From the NCBI GenBank assembly GCA_030248225.1, contig JASANE010016018.1, positions 48,504-112,503 of the forward strand: a stretch of 64,000 nt of DNA. Reading direction: 5' to 3'. The DNA is from Trileptium ribeirensis (Eukaryota; Nematoda; Enoplea; Enoplida; Thoracostomopsidae). The notes beneath the pieces are model-generated. The model did no database searches. It was not told where the DNA came from and saw only the letters and a program-made list of their open reading frames with translations. A program made the position numbers and the translations under genes. This document shows, piece by piece, positions 34,985 to 48,827 of the stretch; the first letter of the stretch is position 1; every line of letters begins with the position of its first letter.

Positions 34985-35698
34985 AGAAGTGTCCGTTACG
35001 TTGTAGAGAAGGGGGCTACAAAAGTACATTAAGGTGTTTGTCGTGTGTGCTGGGCAGCGAAAGTAAATGGCCAATTTATCTATCATAACGAATCTAATTT
35101 CGGTATAGAAGGGGCTACAAAAGTACATTAAAGTGTTTGTCGTGTGTGCTGGGCAGCGAAAATAAATGGCCAATTTATCTATCATGATGAATCTAATTTC
35201 GGTAGATAAGCGGGCTACAAAAGTACATTAAGGTGTTTGTCGTGTGTGCTGGGCAGCGAAAGTAGATGGCCAATTTATCTATCATGATGAATCTAATTAC
35301 GGTAAAGAAGCTACAAAAGTACATTAAGGTGTTTGTCGTGTGTGCTGGGCATCGAAAATAAATGGCCAATTTATCTATCATGATGAATCTAATTTCGGTA
35401 GAGAAGCGGGCTACAAAAGTACATTAAGGTGTTTGTCGTGTGTGCTGGGCAGCGAAAGTAGATGGCCAATTTATCTATCATGATGAATCTAATTACGGTA
35501 AAGAAGCTACAAAAGTACATTAAGGTGTTTGTCGTGTGTGCTGGGCAGCGAAAGTAAATGGCCAATTTATCTATCATGATGAATCTAATTTCGGTAGAGA
35601 AGGGGGCTCCAAAAGTACATTAATGTGTTTGTCGTGTGTGCTGGGCAGTGAAAGTAAATGGCCAATTTATCTATCATAATGAATCTAATTTTGGTAGA
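34985..35698 (-). repeat. 96-100-bp satellite array, 7 units
   Basis: CTACAAAAGTACATTAAGG starts at 35016, 35115, 35215, 35311, 35411, 35507 and (as CTCC) 35607, giving steps of 99, 100, 96, 100, 96 and 100. Units 3-4 and 5-6 form near-identical 196-bp dimers. The minus strand reads as repeated ORFs containing MIDKLAIYFRCPAHTTNTLM; these are by-products of the array. Confidence 0.95.
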
Positions 35699-37545
35699 GG
35701 GGTTATGTAACGTGTAAAGCTGAACTTAAAAGTTTACTTATGTTGGTTTAACAATTGCTGGCTTCCTGGGTGCTGGTGTAAGCAGGTGATTTGCATCGGT
35801 GTTTTTGGCTCAATAATTTTTGTACACATTTCTGAAATAAAATGTACTATGCGATAGTAAAGCGTGCTGTTGTTCACTAGGTTTATGAGTGTTCGTGAGA
35901 AGTTGAACAGCAGCTACACGAGTGGAAACTCGAGCTATACAGCTTCAATTCATGACCACAACAAAACTTTATTCACTCGACAATCAGATTAATTTACGTT
36001 TGAAGAATGTTATTATGTATCAGACCAATTATAACAATTACGAACTTATATAATTGAATGACCTAGTTTATCTACATCCTTCAGCCTTAGCTGATCGTGT
36101 TTGCAGAAAGCTCGACATTTGCCACGGAAACACCTCGCGCCGACAACCGAATTGTTATTATAATATATGTTATGATATTTCGATAATGCCACTTTTCACT
36201 GCTTGTCTCATTCAGCTAATGCAAAAATTTTTTACCGCCAATACATGTTTTTATGCTGACAGTACCGTCTCCTATTGCATATATTCAGGAATGATTAGCT
36301 ATAATAACTTGTTTGATCACAGAAATTTCAATAGGAGAGGATGCCTTACTTGTTAGCTTACAAATGAAAACAGAATTTTTCTCACTCATCGATTTTAACA
36401 CACTTTGTGGTTATACACATATGGCAGACCTACTCCATGGACCATAACAATCAAATGCACATGAATTTTGGTTTTTTGGTTGAACGCAGTATGGAGCGAT
36501 CGTTCAAAACTTTCACCGATTTTTCATATTTGGTTTCTGATTTCTGCTATAATTTGGATTATGTTTATAAACTGAAGCATGCAGTATGTTGTTAATTGAT
36601 GTACTATAGCAACATCTGGTCGGTTTGAGATTCCAAAGGAAATTTACAACATATTCCCAACTACTGTCGGGCCTTTAGTTCGTTAAATTTGAGGAAAAAC
36701 AAATTTTTTGTATAAAACCCACAGCTTTGTGGAAGCGAAGGGCAATCCGTCTCCATTATGATATTCTGCCGCAAAGATATAGTCCTCCTGTTGTATCTTT
36801 TACTGGTTTTGGCTAAGTCCAAGCTGAAGGTTGCTGCGTCGATAGCACGAACTGTTTTGTCATTATATCCTGCGGCGGTTAATCAATTGACAATTCTATT
36901 ACATAGATAAATACATAATTTTATTACATTGATAAATTAATACACAGATACATAATTTTATGCGTATGCCTTAAGATCTGTAATTCATTTTTGCTTTTGC
37001 TTTTTGATTATTTTTTAAGTATCACTAAAGTAAAATTTTCACAAAGTTGGAAATTCGCCGACCGAGTGGCTTAGTATACATAATATATAACTGTAACTAA
37101 GCTATGTCAAGAAAAGACATTCCAACACGTGTCGCAGTGCATTTAAAGATTTGTATGCAAACACAAAGCATAGTGTTCACTCTTTCAAACGCGGACTATC
37201 GCACTAGTTTGAATATAGTTACAACCGTGCTTACAAATCTCTGAATGCTTTGGGGAGATATGCTACAACTATTACTTGTATTAATTGTTGAAAGAGCTTG
37301 CATGTTGAAATTCAGTATATATTAATAAAACAAAAAATTAACGTAACAAATGTTCGGTTCAGCCTGTGTCACTTTCTCAACTCTATATACAATATGTGGG
37401 ATTGCTACTTTAATTATGAAACATTGCTTGCATATAATAATACATCGGCATCCAGATGCCCCTGAAAGCGGCTATCAAAGATTATCATTAGACCGAGGAA
37501 ACATCTTATTTTTAACTTATTATAAAGCAGACGTATTTAGTAAAA
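35699..37545. other. AT-rich DNA, no recognised gene
   Basis: Contains one dispersed repeat copy (36713-36866). ORFs at 36054-36356 and 36407-36595 have no recognised domain. Confidence 0.4.
36713..36866 (+). repeat. dispersed repeat, related to 48828-48980
   Basis: Shares with 48828-48980 a conserved stretch of the form TTTTGGCT..GTCCAA.CTGAAGGTTGC followed by CGATAGC, with AGCCCACAG upstream at a similar distance. The copies are diverged by substitutions and indels. Confidence 0.5.
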
Positions 37546-38093
37546 TAGAGTACAACCCATTTATGTATTGTAGATGCTCACGATCGCTTTATTTCATTTT
37601 TGCAGGCCTTCAGCTATAGTACAATCCATTTATGTATTGTAGATGCTCACGATCGCTTTATTTCATTTTTGCAGGCCTTCAGCTGTAGTACAATCCATTT
37701 ATGTATTGTAGATGCTCACGATCGCTTTATTTCATTTTTGCAGGCCTTCAGCTATACTACAATCCATTTATGTATTGTAGATGCTCACGATCGCTTTATT
37801 TCATTTTTGCAGGCCTTCAGCTATAGTACAATCCATTTATGTATTGTAGATGCTCACGATCGCTTTATTTCATTTTTGCAGGCCTTCAGCTATAGTACAA
37901 TTCATTTATGTATTGTAGATGCTCACGATCGCTTTATTTCATTTTTGCAAGCTTTCAGCTATAGTACAATCCATTTATGTATTGTAGATGCTCACGATCG
38001 CTTTATTTCATTTTTGCAGGCCTTCAGCTATAGTACAATCCATTTATGTATTGTAGATGCTCACGATCGCTTTATTTCATTTTTGCAGGCCTT
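37546..38093 (+). repeat. 69-bp tandem array, about 8 units
   Basis: Unit: GCAGGCCTTCAGCTATAGTA, CAATCCATTTATGTATTGTA, GATGCTCACGATCGCTTTAT, TTCATTTTT. Starts at 37602, 37671 and every 69 bp after. Because 69 is divisible by three, one frame stays open (37600-38184, 23-residue repeats containing IHLCIVDAHDRFISFLQAF). Substitutions between units include both synonymous (CAGGCC to CAAGCT) and non-synonymous ones (Tyr to Cys, Ser to Thr), so there is no clear sign of protein-level selection. Confidence 0.9.
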
Positions 38094-38689
38094 CAGTTAT
38101 TATGACATCCGGTCTCGACTTTTAATGACGACAAATCTGATTATGCCAAAATTTTTATTCTCGATACGTCAGGTTCAATTGTAATTTTTAAAGTGTTGGC
38201 ACCTTAACTCATCGATAGCTTCATGTTTTCTGTGAATAGATAAATCTGTATTTAAAAGTATATATACATAACCTGGTAAGAATGTTGAATCAGGCCCGTG
38301 ATGTTGGGGTTAATGCATTTTACTTGTTTATTTACCGTAATCGATATTAGTGAACAGAAAAACTCGAAGATTTTAGTCGGATCGTTAGGTAATTACCGGG
38401 ATTTGGACAACAATAATAGTTACAGTAGTACTTTTGGTTAAGAGCCCACTTTATTAACTAACTTTTGAACAAGCCATATGAGTTATACCCGCCTTTATTC
38501 CGATTAGCATAGCTGCGTCTTCAGCCAAATTTTGCATGTTTGTACAAAAATGGCTGAGTCATTTTTGCAACGGTGTAAAATTATAAGTACACGTTTGCTT
38601 CACAGCTAAAAAACCAGTCTACGAATTTGCTGGCATTGATTTATAGCTTATGAAAATATAAAGCCTAACACATATATTTGTGTGATTGT
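38094..38689. other. AT-rich DNA, nothing recognised
   Basis: No gene or repeat seen apart from the last codons of the open frame that runs out of the 69-bp array. Confidence 0.4.
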
Positions 38690-39090
38690 CATAGATGGTT
38701 GAAGTCCAAACTTCCAGGAGGATAGCGGGCGGTTTTGGTGGGGCCGTCGCCATGGGGTACCAGGCGGTCAGCTGGGGAGGCGGATGTCGTCAGGGGATAA
38801 ATTTGAGAAATTGTTTGGTTATCAAATGTTAAAAAAATATTGGCAGTCATTATACCAATTTTTGCCGAACATTTGCCAATTTTCCCATAATGTTTTCCAA
38901 TTTCGCTATAGTTTGCTCAATTTTCCCAATATTTGTCTATTTTGGCCAAAATTGTCCGCACACGTTCAGCAGGGGGATCGATGAATGTGGAACATCAGGG
39001 AAGATCATGCTGCCTCCTAATAGGGATCGGCGACGAACTGAGAAAGAGGTCCAAGCCTCAGGGTGTTGATTTCTTGTCCCGCTATGAGTA
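38690..39090 (-). repeat. dispersed AAATTGGG-core element, copy 5 (reverse)
   Basis: Begins CATAGATGGTTGAAGTCC, the reversed family end, followed by a GC-rich part, then a T-rich core with CCAATTTTCCCATAATG-type repeats (the complement of the AAATTGGG core) and another GC-rich part. It is the only clear full copy in this orientation. Confidence 0.55.
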
Positions 39091-42000
39091 TGTATGGTGT
39101 TTCTGTTTGAATGGTACCGTATTGTACAATCTGTCATTCTTAAGCAATAGAACATAGACGCAAGGCAACAGTAGTAATTTGTGAGCAGTACTTCAGCTTT
39201 TACAATTTCTCAAGAAGCACTGTCCTACTTGCGGCATGTACTTTTATAAAGAGAGCTTAGCGAGTATATTTTTTATTAGAGCGTATCTATTGTATGCTGC
39301 CGATTCTTGAAGTTTGTTTTATTATGGTTGTCACATTATGAATAACGTGACGTTCTCAGGTTGTAGAAAAAAATTGGCAGATTAATATATCAAAATTTTA
39401 GTGCAGTTATTGTTGTGTACCCGGGGCATTATTGATAAGATCATTAATAAGTTGATAAGGCCACTAAAGGTCATTGATACGCCACTATCAGTGCAAGATT
39501 ACGTATGAATAAATTTAATTTTCATTCAGTGATGGCTTGTTTTTTATTAATAAACTTTTTATGAGCTTTTGGTGTTTTTATCGCCCCGCTTGACATTAAT
39601 ATAACAATGGTAATTGTAAAATTAGACCTCAAGTGCGTAGGGCTGCATTCAAGTTTTTAGAAGATGTTGTAGACAATTGGCCATTTTTACCGAAATAATA
39701 TGTATTTTACCTAGCGCATATTATTCAAAAGCTGCGTAACCGCAGCAGTCACCTCTTTATGTGCGAGATTTACGTATTTTCAATCACCGAAAAAATAATT
39801 TACCTGAACGTTTTTTATACAGTTCTCTCTGGTGTTTATACGCACAATGGAATTTTCTAGAATTCAACAAGTTAGAGCAGAATTCTAATCTGCATGATTG
39901 AGTAACTGTAAAATCTTATTTAAGGTGCACTCATTTAGTATATATTTACTGTAAAATTCAGTCTTCGCTTACATTCTTATTCAACAACCAGGAAATGAAA
40001 TAAGTTCGACTTAAGTTAATCACTTTTTTCAGCCAAAAAATGCAAATTTCAAACGGAAACACCAAATAGCTTAATAGTTCTCAAGCACTATATTACATGA
40101 TTTTTCACTACTGATACCAAATTAGCAGTAAATCGTTATTGAAATAGCGTCACAAGCCTACAGCAAATTCAAAAACCTGGTGCTGTTCTACATTTGACAT
40201 TGTTTCTCAATATGGATCACCACGTTCCTAATCTGAACCGCCGCATTCTCATTGCGGACAGGGTGAAATCTTCCAAAGCAAAAACGTTTATTGATTGTAA
40301 CGATAATTATAAATAAGGAAATAATCTCATTTTTAACGTTGCCAAATAATAAAGTTTGTCTAAAAAGTATTAAACGCATTTCTTTAAAAAATGAAAATAA
40401 TACCTGCTTCATCCTGTCACTGATTATAATCGTTGCGCTATATGCATTCAATGAGATCTCTACCATTATGAGGTACCGCAAACGTTGAAACACTATCATA
40501 AAATCTTCAGTAAAGTCTTCCACACAAGGGGAAGCTATTGCAATTGTGGTGGTGTTGATGCCTTGTAATCATGAAGAAATCTGTTCGAATGACCACAGGC
40601 AAAGCTTAAAACAATGATTTTAACCAAAACCAGGACAGGCATGATCATGCAAAAATATACGTTTGTCTATTCGTTCATCCATATACAAAAATTTAATATT
40701 TTATACAAATGTATTTATAACCGTTGGGTGAAAACCCAATGTCACATCAAACACTAATAATTCGTCCGCCGCTGCTGCGTTAGTTCGAAATGTTTATCAA
40801 AAGGTGCGATAGTTACAAATGCGAAATAACATTAAATTATAGATTACAGATTGTGGCTAGAAGCCCATAATACTCTCGCGCTAACAAGGTCATTATACCC
40901 CAAGTGCAGCTTAAAGCTGACCTTTTACAGGAATTATTTTATTACCGAAAAATATTTTAATTATCATCTAAATACTTAACTAAATAATATCTGTAATTTT
41001 TGCCACCGCTGGCATAGCAGAAGTTCAAAGTTACTATTTGAAATGACTGCAAATCTCTCATATGTTACAATTCTGTACATTGACGCAGTGCTCGTAAAAC
41101 GCTGTTTACCCCTCCCCCGCCCCTCAAGCTACACAAAAGGATATAAGCAACGGTATCCGTGTCCGCCGAAAGAACGTTATAAGCAACAAAGCAACGGAGT
41201 TGGAGGTCCCTGCGCAATAGTGTAGTCATTGGTGTTCCCATTTCTTATACTCCCGCCCATAAAATAGTATAAGCAACATTATGCGAAATGGACCAGTGAC
41301 AATGTTCCATTAGAACTGTATAGTAAATCTGCCACAGCTTTTTCTTTTTGCATAACACATGGGGTCATTTGAAACCGAGGCCCTTTTAGGTATACGGGTA
41401 AAATAGTTGTTGCTGAGGCAATGCATTGGTGAATTCTGATGCGATTTTGATTATGAATGGCGCACAACAAGAAGAGTAGGCACCGCAGAATAGCTCCTGC
41501 ATTTTTTGAAAATATTATAAGTTGAATATGCCGATCAGCCGTAATTTCCTGTATAAAATTATATTATATAGCACAGTTTTACCGATAGCCGAGGATATTC
41601 GACCCTGCAGAAGAGTCTGTGCCACTATTGGGATTTTCCATGTTTTCATCCGTGTTACGACACAGTTGGCCATACCACTTTTTCAGGTTCAAAGACGGCG
41701 TTGCGCATCTAAGACGAGAATTTAAGCATCTCAAAGCCATAAATTTTTGACAAAGCTTTCAACAGCAGGAAAAGCAAATATGTGAAAGTAAAATCAGCAC
41801 TCAAAACAAATTTGTATCCAGATTTTTGTTCAAAAAATTTGTAGTACACCGAAATAGCTTCAATTTCAACACGTGGGTCAAAATTGTTATGCTCCAAAAC
41901 CGTTAATTACCACGGCACTTTATAACTTTTTACATCAAAAAACTCTCTATAATAGCTGCAGTTTTTGCTAAAATGCCAAGAGTCCACTAACTGAGGGGGC

Positions 42001-42469
42001 ACTTGTTCGAATCTATTAAAAATGTGAAACACTTTTGGTAGGGAAATGAACGATGCAAATGGTGGTGTAAATTGTACGGCATTTGCCATTTTTTGTTAGA
42101 CGATGGACGTTAGAAAAGCATATTGTCAATTTTTATCAACTGGGATGGTAATAGCATCAGCAGATGTTAGACCGGGGAAGCTTAAAGTTTCTTGATGGTG
42201 CAGGAACCAGATAGCATTCGTTCAGTACCTTTGGTATCCAAAAATTATAACTATGCTGCACTCCATCTCTCCCATTTGGAAATATCAGCAATAAACGGTT
42301 CTTCTGGCGTTTATAGAATATTCAGTGTTCTTAAAACTGCTGAATTGAAGACAAACACCGTCGATGCACTGTGCCCCGAATGCATTAGCAAATATTTTTT
42401 TTTGCATTGTTTACATTAAAGTGTGTTATTGACTTATTGAATTAATGTAGTGTATGACAATAGCACCAT
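39091..42469. other. 3.4 kb AT-rich DNA, no recognised gene
   Basis: ORFs of 60-111 codons on both strands, e.g. 40188-40523 minus, have no recognised domain and overlap ORFs on the other strand. Confidence 0.4.
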
Positions 42470-42780
42470 GGGCGCAAACACCCGGGGTATGAGGGGGAAG
42501 GGAGGGGTTACGTCCCTCAGTAATAAGGTAACTTTGTCAATTATGTATGTATATTTAGAAATATGTCTGGCGTCCCATGTTTGGCATGCAAGGGATAAGT
42601 GCGGGGCAGGGATAACTATTAGAAAAAATTTCGCCAAAATTGTCAAAAAACAAGGAAAATTTTAGTAAAATTGGGAAAACTTTTGAGTTTATGAAAATTT
42701 CTAAAAATTTACCGCCGTAGTCTAGGCCATCTGCCCCTGCGCCCTAAGCCGACGAACCATCGACACCTATGATATATTGG
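42470..42780 (+). repeat. dispersed AAATTGGG-core element, copy 6
   Basis: GC-rich head (GGGGTATGAGGGGGAAGGG), A-rich core (AAAATTGGGAAAACTTTTG) and a tail with TAAGCCGACGAACC ending ATCGACACCTATG, the clearest version of the conserved family end. Confidence 0.6.
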
Positions 42781-43745
42781 CAGTAAAGCATTGTATAAGC
42801 TGCTGATCCAGTTTAGGCATATGGTCCACATTACAAAAACTGGTGATCCACAATAGGAAAAAGTGGGTCGCATTACGTTGTAGTAGGTTTAATGATTCCA
42901 GTTCCAAATGTTGACAATTTCGGCATTTGACGATGTTGAGGACTGTTCCAAATATTCAAATATACCATTCAGTGCCAAAAATTGCAGAATCTATCAAAGC
43001 ATAATGTCAAAAATGATATTGAAATATGCATTCGTACACTAAAATGTAAAAGCGTAGAAAAATTTTGTCTTTTCAGTATTTCCAATAGCAGAGCGTTAAT
43101 AGTAACGAGCAATACCTCAATAAATTATTCTGGAGGGAATATACACCATTAATCTTTAATCTTGTACAACGATATACTAGATGCTGCATTGAGACCGTTG
43201 GGTTAGCAATAATACTTAATTTATAAATGTTTTCGATGTTTGTCTCATTAAAATTTTGAAACTCAGCAGCTTGCTATATGCAATTATCGACAAACACGAA
43301 AATTCGTGAACAGTTTATCATATGCTTCTCGAAAGCTAAAAGTAAATGCATATAGAATGCTAAAAATATATAAATAAGCTAGAAAAAATGAACAGTTAAA
43401 AGAGAAAAGAAAAATCCAGAAATGTAATTCTGGATTTAAACTGTGAGGTTGGGTCCGGAAATTCCGCTATAAAGAGCGGGGTCATTACTAAGTTAACTGC
43501 ATGTGTATTTTAAAATAGGACACAATGTACCGTGCATATTCATTGTATCTGAAGCAACCAGTTGCTAGTAATATGTATTTGATGACAAGCTAATTTTGCG
43601 AGCTAATGGTGTAATGTTCTACGAATGTTCGAACCAAATTCTACAAACGAAGCTCAAGTTATAAATATACAGCAACTCAAGTAGCAAGGCGTTGGTCCGA
43701 AGTCTGCGGTTTTGACAACGTTAAGACCTCATGAATGAATTATTG

Positions 43746-43900
43746 GGTTTATATCATTACTACAGGTAGTTTGGTTTACTGTCACGTACCTTGGAAAAAT
43801 TTAACGTCTTCTGTTTGCTTCTTACTAGGTTATAAATGATAAATTTGATTTTGGCTCGAAATAATGGTTTTATTAAATATCTGCTTGCTAACAAAATAGG
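43746..43900 (+). repeat. dispersed repeat, left member of inverted pair
   Basis: GGTTTATATCATTACTAC, TTTGGTTTACTGTCACGTAC and TACTAGGTTATA occur here in order and again, reverse-complemented, at 46255-46410. The copies differ by many substitutions and small indels. Confidence 0.6.
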
Positions 43901-46254
43901 CAGCTAAATTTCTTTGTAGACGCCATTGTATAATCGCACTGAATAGTAAAAAAATTAAGAAATTCCACCAATCGGTTCTCTAGTTATAGATGTTGCAATA
44001 AACATTACGTTTTAATACTGTAGGTATATTGCTGCTAGGCACCAGGATTATCTATCTGAGGATAATTTTATTCAGTATTAAATGAAAACTACATTTTGCT
44101 AATTTTATGTTGTTTGGTAAAAGCTATCTGCGAGTAACTGCCTGGCGCCGATAGCTATTTTCAATAAATATTTTGCAATGCTTACAATGCCAATCTTAAT
44201 ATTTGCCGTAAAGATCAAAAAGAGATCATAGGTCTATTGCCGAATTAATACCTGCGTTAAACACCCAAGGGTAAAAAATTTTATATGTAACTGCAGTAGG
44301 TGACAATGTAGTACTGAAAAACAAGTGGACAGACCCATTTGGGAACCGATTCAGATAACGTGAACTTACTTTACTACGTTTTTCAATTATTGATCCATTC
44401 TGACGTTCTCAATAAAGAGCTGTCTTGTTTCTTTCTTTCTATTGTGGACATCCGTGCATCAATGGAATAGGTTATGTTTATATACAAATAAGTACTATTT
44501 CAAATAGAGAGGAGCTTCAATCTAAACGCTTAGGCAGAACTTCATTGAATTTTGTCTTATAGCAGTGTGGCCCTGCGATGAGTTTATCATTATGTCATTA
44601 AAAAATATTTTGCAACAAGCGATCAGGTAATCCAGTCCCCTCCCACCAATTAGGCCTAGCAATAGATCTAAGCCTTTATTTCAAGCTAAAATAAAGCCTT
44701 ACTATATCTAGATTGCGATAGCTGACATTTATGCATATCTCTCACAGTAATGAAATACAGGCTCAGTGGATTGAGATTGAGATAACTGACATTTATGGTA
44801 CCCCTGACCACGATAGAAATTGCAACGACTAACTCTAACAGGTAATAGAGTATAAAATTATCGTTGACTTAATAATTGACATCCGATTTAGCAGAATTAG
44901 TCAAAAAGATGGATGGTTTTAGCACAAACGCAAGTGACTACGTAGATACACTCCATGATACAGGTTTCTTATATTTTTCACTTTATGCTTTTGCAAAGGG
45001 CTTCACGATTTTTGAACACATTTATTCACGCTTCATGAAATACATCGAAATTATCCGTAAGTAGAGCTAATGACACAAATCGGCCGGCAATGATAAATGA
45101 TTGTGACACGCCTCACTCTTTGGCGAGTTCCTGTTACACTGATTTCAAACTTCAACAAATAAAACGAGAATGCTAAAATTATTATTTCGTTTTGAACGGC
45201 TTAGCGCACATCTAAATGTTTTTTCTTGGTACGACTATTACATTGCATATTCTAAGGTTGCTTGAAATTCAAAGAGCTCTCCGAAAAACATATTATTGTG
45301 CCGTATGCTTAAGCATAGTGTAATCTCTTTCGACGAATCAAATATTCACAAACACATTTTAGTAAATCCACGTTTATTTCAATTTACACAATATCGCCGG
45401 GACAATTTAAGGCATTTCACTAATAGCAGACTCTCGATTACAGTATTCATTGTAATCTCTTCCACTGTTATTAATTTGATGCAAGAATATGAGATTAAAA
45501 ACTGTGAAAAATTGATTTATTATTGCTAAAGACCATCATTGCAGCAAATTGCTTTAGCGGAAACATACAGTGAGACTTGAATTTACTGCGGAAATAAATA
45601 TGTATAGTCATATTGTGACAATCACTTTGTGCAGAGAGGATTTCCCTGAAAATAGAAATAAAAGTTATTTGATAGAAATTTCAACCAATATAATAACTCG
45701 TGTGAGCATTCATCTCATGACGCAATGGAGACGGCCGGTGTGCGTCATAATTCTTGTCGCATGAGTGAGAATGCGTCAACAGTTATATTATAAAATATAC
45801 TTTCATACCTTCATCACTAACAATACAATCGTCTCTTAGGGATACAGTAGAGTGCGCTTATTACCGTTAAGTGTCTACCCTAGGTATACGCAGGTATTTT
45901 CAGCATTAGAATTGTGATTCCTTTTTGAGATTTACGGCAACTGTTAACATAGGCGTTATATCATAACATGGTATGGCTTGAAAATAGACATCGACGACAG
46001 GCCGTTACTCGCAAATAACGGTTACCAAACAACAGATATTTAGCAAAATGTAATTTTCAATTTATTGCTGAATAAATTTACCTTAAGATAGATCATCTTG
46101 TTGCCTCGTTGCAATATACTGTATTAAACGCAATGTTTACTGCAGCACCTATAACTCGAGAACCCACTGGCGCAATTTCCTATTTTTTCGCCATTGCATG
46201 GCAACAACCATTGTGTGGCACAAACAAGTAAAATTGTTTGCTTGTATCTGTTTT

Positions 46255-46410
46255 TGCTTGCAAGTAGGGATTCAACAAACCTTTATTTCGGGCCCAAAAC
46301 AGTTCATATTACCACTTTACCGTCTATAACCTAGTAAAAGATAAAAATAAGGCGTTAAAATTTTTAAGGTACGTGACAGTAAACCAAATAACCAGTAGTA
46401 ATGATATAAA
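46255..46410 (-). repeat. dispersed repeat, right member of inverted pair
   Basis: Reverse complement of the 43746-43900 repeat. The 2.35 kb between them shows no coding content, so they look like two independent insertions and not the termini of one element. Confidence 0.6.
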
Positions 46411-48827
46411 CCGAGTAATCCCTGCATAAACACAATTAATTTTGTTTGGTATGTGCAATTTGGATAGAACATTCATAGCATGTACTCCATCAGACAAAAA
46501 GCTTGCAAAATAAATATCACAGCAAACATTTATCCACCAGGTTAAAGCTTGTGCTTTTTGGAAGTTTAGTGTAATTTTGCTGTTATCAAATATTACTTGG
46601 TAATGGTTGCTGAGTTAAGATAAATATTTACAGTGCATATGAAATGATATTGCTAACCCAACTTTCTCCGTGCAGCATCTAGTAGTGAGATCGCTAATGA
46701 CGCACGTGAGTGAATTTATACAACACGCAGACAAACGCACGCTATGCAACGAACTGAGCACTACTTCGCATTGTGTTAAGTTGCGCCAGAGGAACTGCAC
46801 GAGATAGATGGTTAATAGTAAATCAATGTCTACGCTATAAGAAGTTTCTCACTTTTACCAAGAAATTTGAAATAAATATTGAATAATGTTTAAAGCATTT
46901 TAGTTCGGTAATCTCCTATTATAGTGAATTATGCGTTGATTTTAGTTTTATGCGACAGATACTATTAGTTGCTCCAGAAATAGTTTATTAAGAATGAAGC
47001 AGATATATAGTTTGCGCTATGTAAAAAATTGTATAATATGCAGTGCGAATTTTTTTGATAGAAATTGATTCCTTCTCTTCTGATTGTTTGCTTACTAAAA
47101 ACTCAAATATAACAGTGGATGCCTAGCTCAGAAACACTGTACCTTTAATGTTCAATTGTTTAAGACAGTGGCTGAGTTTAGCTTTCGGTACATTGCTTAG
47201 TAATTCTAAACTTAAAAATAATTAATGCTGCCTAAGCTTCATGCCACTTTCATTTTCTAGATAAGAAATATGCATGTGTTTGGTTCTGCAACTTAAGTAA
47301 GTTGGTAAAGTTAAGGCCATGAATTCTAGCACTGATAATAGTAAATTTTTGGGTTGGTGGGCTCTGAACAAAGGAGTGATAGCTAGAATGCATTATGACA
47401 TTTTTATAAAAAAGTATGACACTCGCACGTTCTTCTGTATTTTACCTTATCCGATGATGTGCTTTTTTTCGGCCCAACCGCCCACACCTCACGAGTATTA
47501 GGCTGCCCTTAAGGTTGTTTTGAGAAGCATTATCTAGCGCCGAAGGTTCTTTTTGGATATCGGCAAAACGTACCAATGACCTTCGGAGCCTATCAGCAAC
47601 CCGCACATGGTTCCTTGGTTCGTAGCTATTCTTATCTGAAACATTTATGGGTCGATGTTACCCCAAATTATCCTAGGGGAAAATCAAAACCTCACCGAAT
47701 AACCTTGGTGTGTGTGCACCCTGACGTCTTTGGCGCACAAGTGTAAAAATGACGTCATAGTGTGCAGTAAAGTACATGCGTATGACCCAGTGCCATACTC
47801 TACTACAAAATATACATTTTTTGCGTCTTAGCGTTCGTAACACTGTTATTGTTTATTACCCGTAAAATTCGGACCGGCGAAAATATTGCATACATCATAA
47901 CACCTAAACAAATGCACAGCGAAAATTTCTATGTATTTACAATGCTATGATAGAAAAAAACCAAAATTCCTTTAGATTCAAACTATGTTGCATTGTAAAA
48001 TAATTTTGGTATCGTTAATTTAAATTACAGAGCATTTTTATGGAAAACACTAGCTGTATAAATTTATTTGAAACCACGAGACTTGGAAATAGATTAATAG
48101 TAGGCAACCTTCTGAGATGGTACCTATTTATGAAAACAATAGGCGGAAGGATTGTAAAAGTAGTCGGAAGCATCGTAAATGAAAAGTATTTTGATAGTTG
48201 GTCTATGCCAAATATAGGGGATGGTCGTTATATTATTAGAAAAAAGAACTACTTATTTAAGGCGTTCGGGGGGAGAGGGCAGGCGGGAGACCCCGACGTA
48301 GGCTTAAGCTTAATAATATAAGGCTCATATAAAGACATTCCTTATCTTCGACTAAGGCTTAGGGCTTAGTAATATATCAACAACGATATAGCATGTATTT
48401 CGCTTCAGCCCTAAAAGTTACTTTTGCGGGTATTTTTAATACCGGGGTCGCTGATGTTGCAACGATCTTCGAATAATGTTTAAGTCTTGTATGTTTGTTC
48501 CTCTATAAACATAACTACATCAGCACATTTTAAAATAATGATGATGAATTGTTCTCAAGAACTGTCTTACGACCCATATAGCGATTGCATTAAAACAAGA
48601 GTGAATGTTTTAAAATATGCGTCTGTTGATGTTTGTGTAGGGGTATCAATTTTGTTTCGCTGTGACAACGTGTGTTTCATGTAAAGTTCCAATGACAATC
48701 CTTTCCACGGCGGTAATTTTTACACAGATAGGATGAATACCAGCCTATGAATACAGTAAATGGTTATAATTCCCAATGACCATTGGACATTTAGGGCGCG
48801 AAATTCGAGAAAAAGTGCGACTTATAT

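Noticed and set aside
34982..35577. Repeated minus-strand ORFs starting MIDKLAIYFRC
   Set aside because: They are translations of the 96-100-bp satellite with no independent evidence of coding.
40188..40523. 111-codon minus-strand ORF
   Set aside because: No recognised domain, overlaps an ORF on the other strand, low-complexity hydrophobic composition typical of AT-rich DNA.
48040..48321. 93-codon ORF with ATG preceded by a possible acceptor (TTACAG)
   Set aside because: No family match, no partner exon, and the end is a GC-rich patch that looks unrelated; not enough to call a gene.
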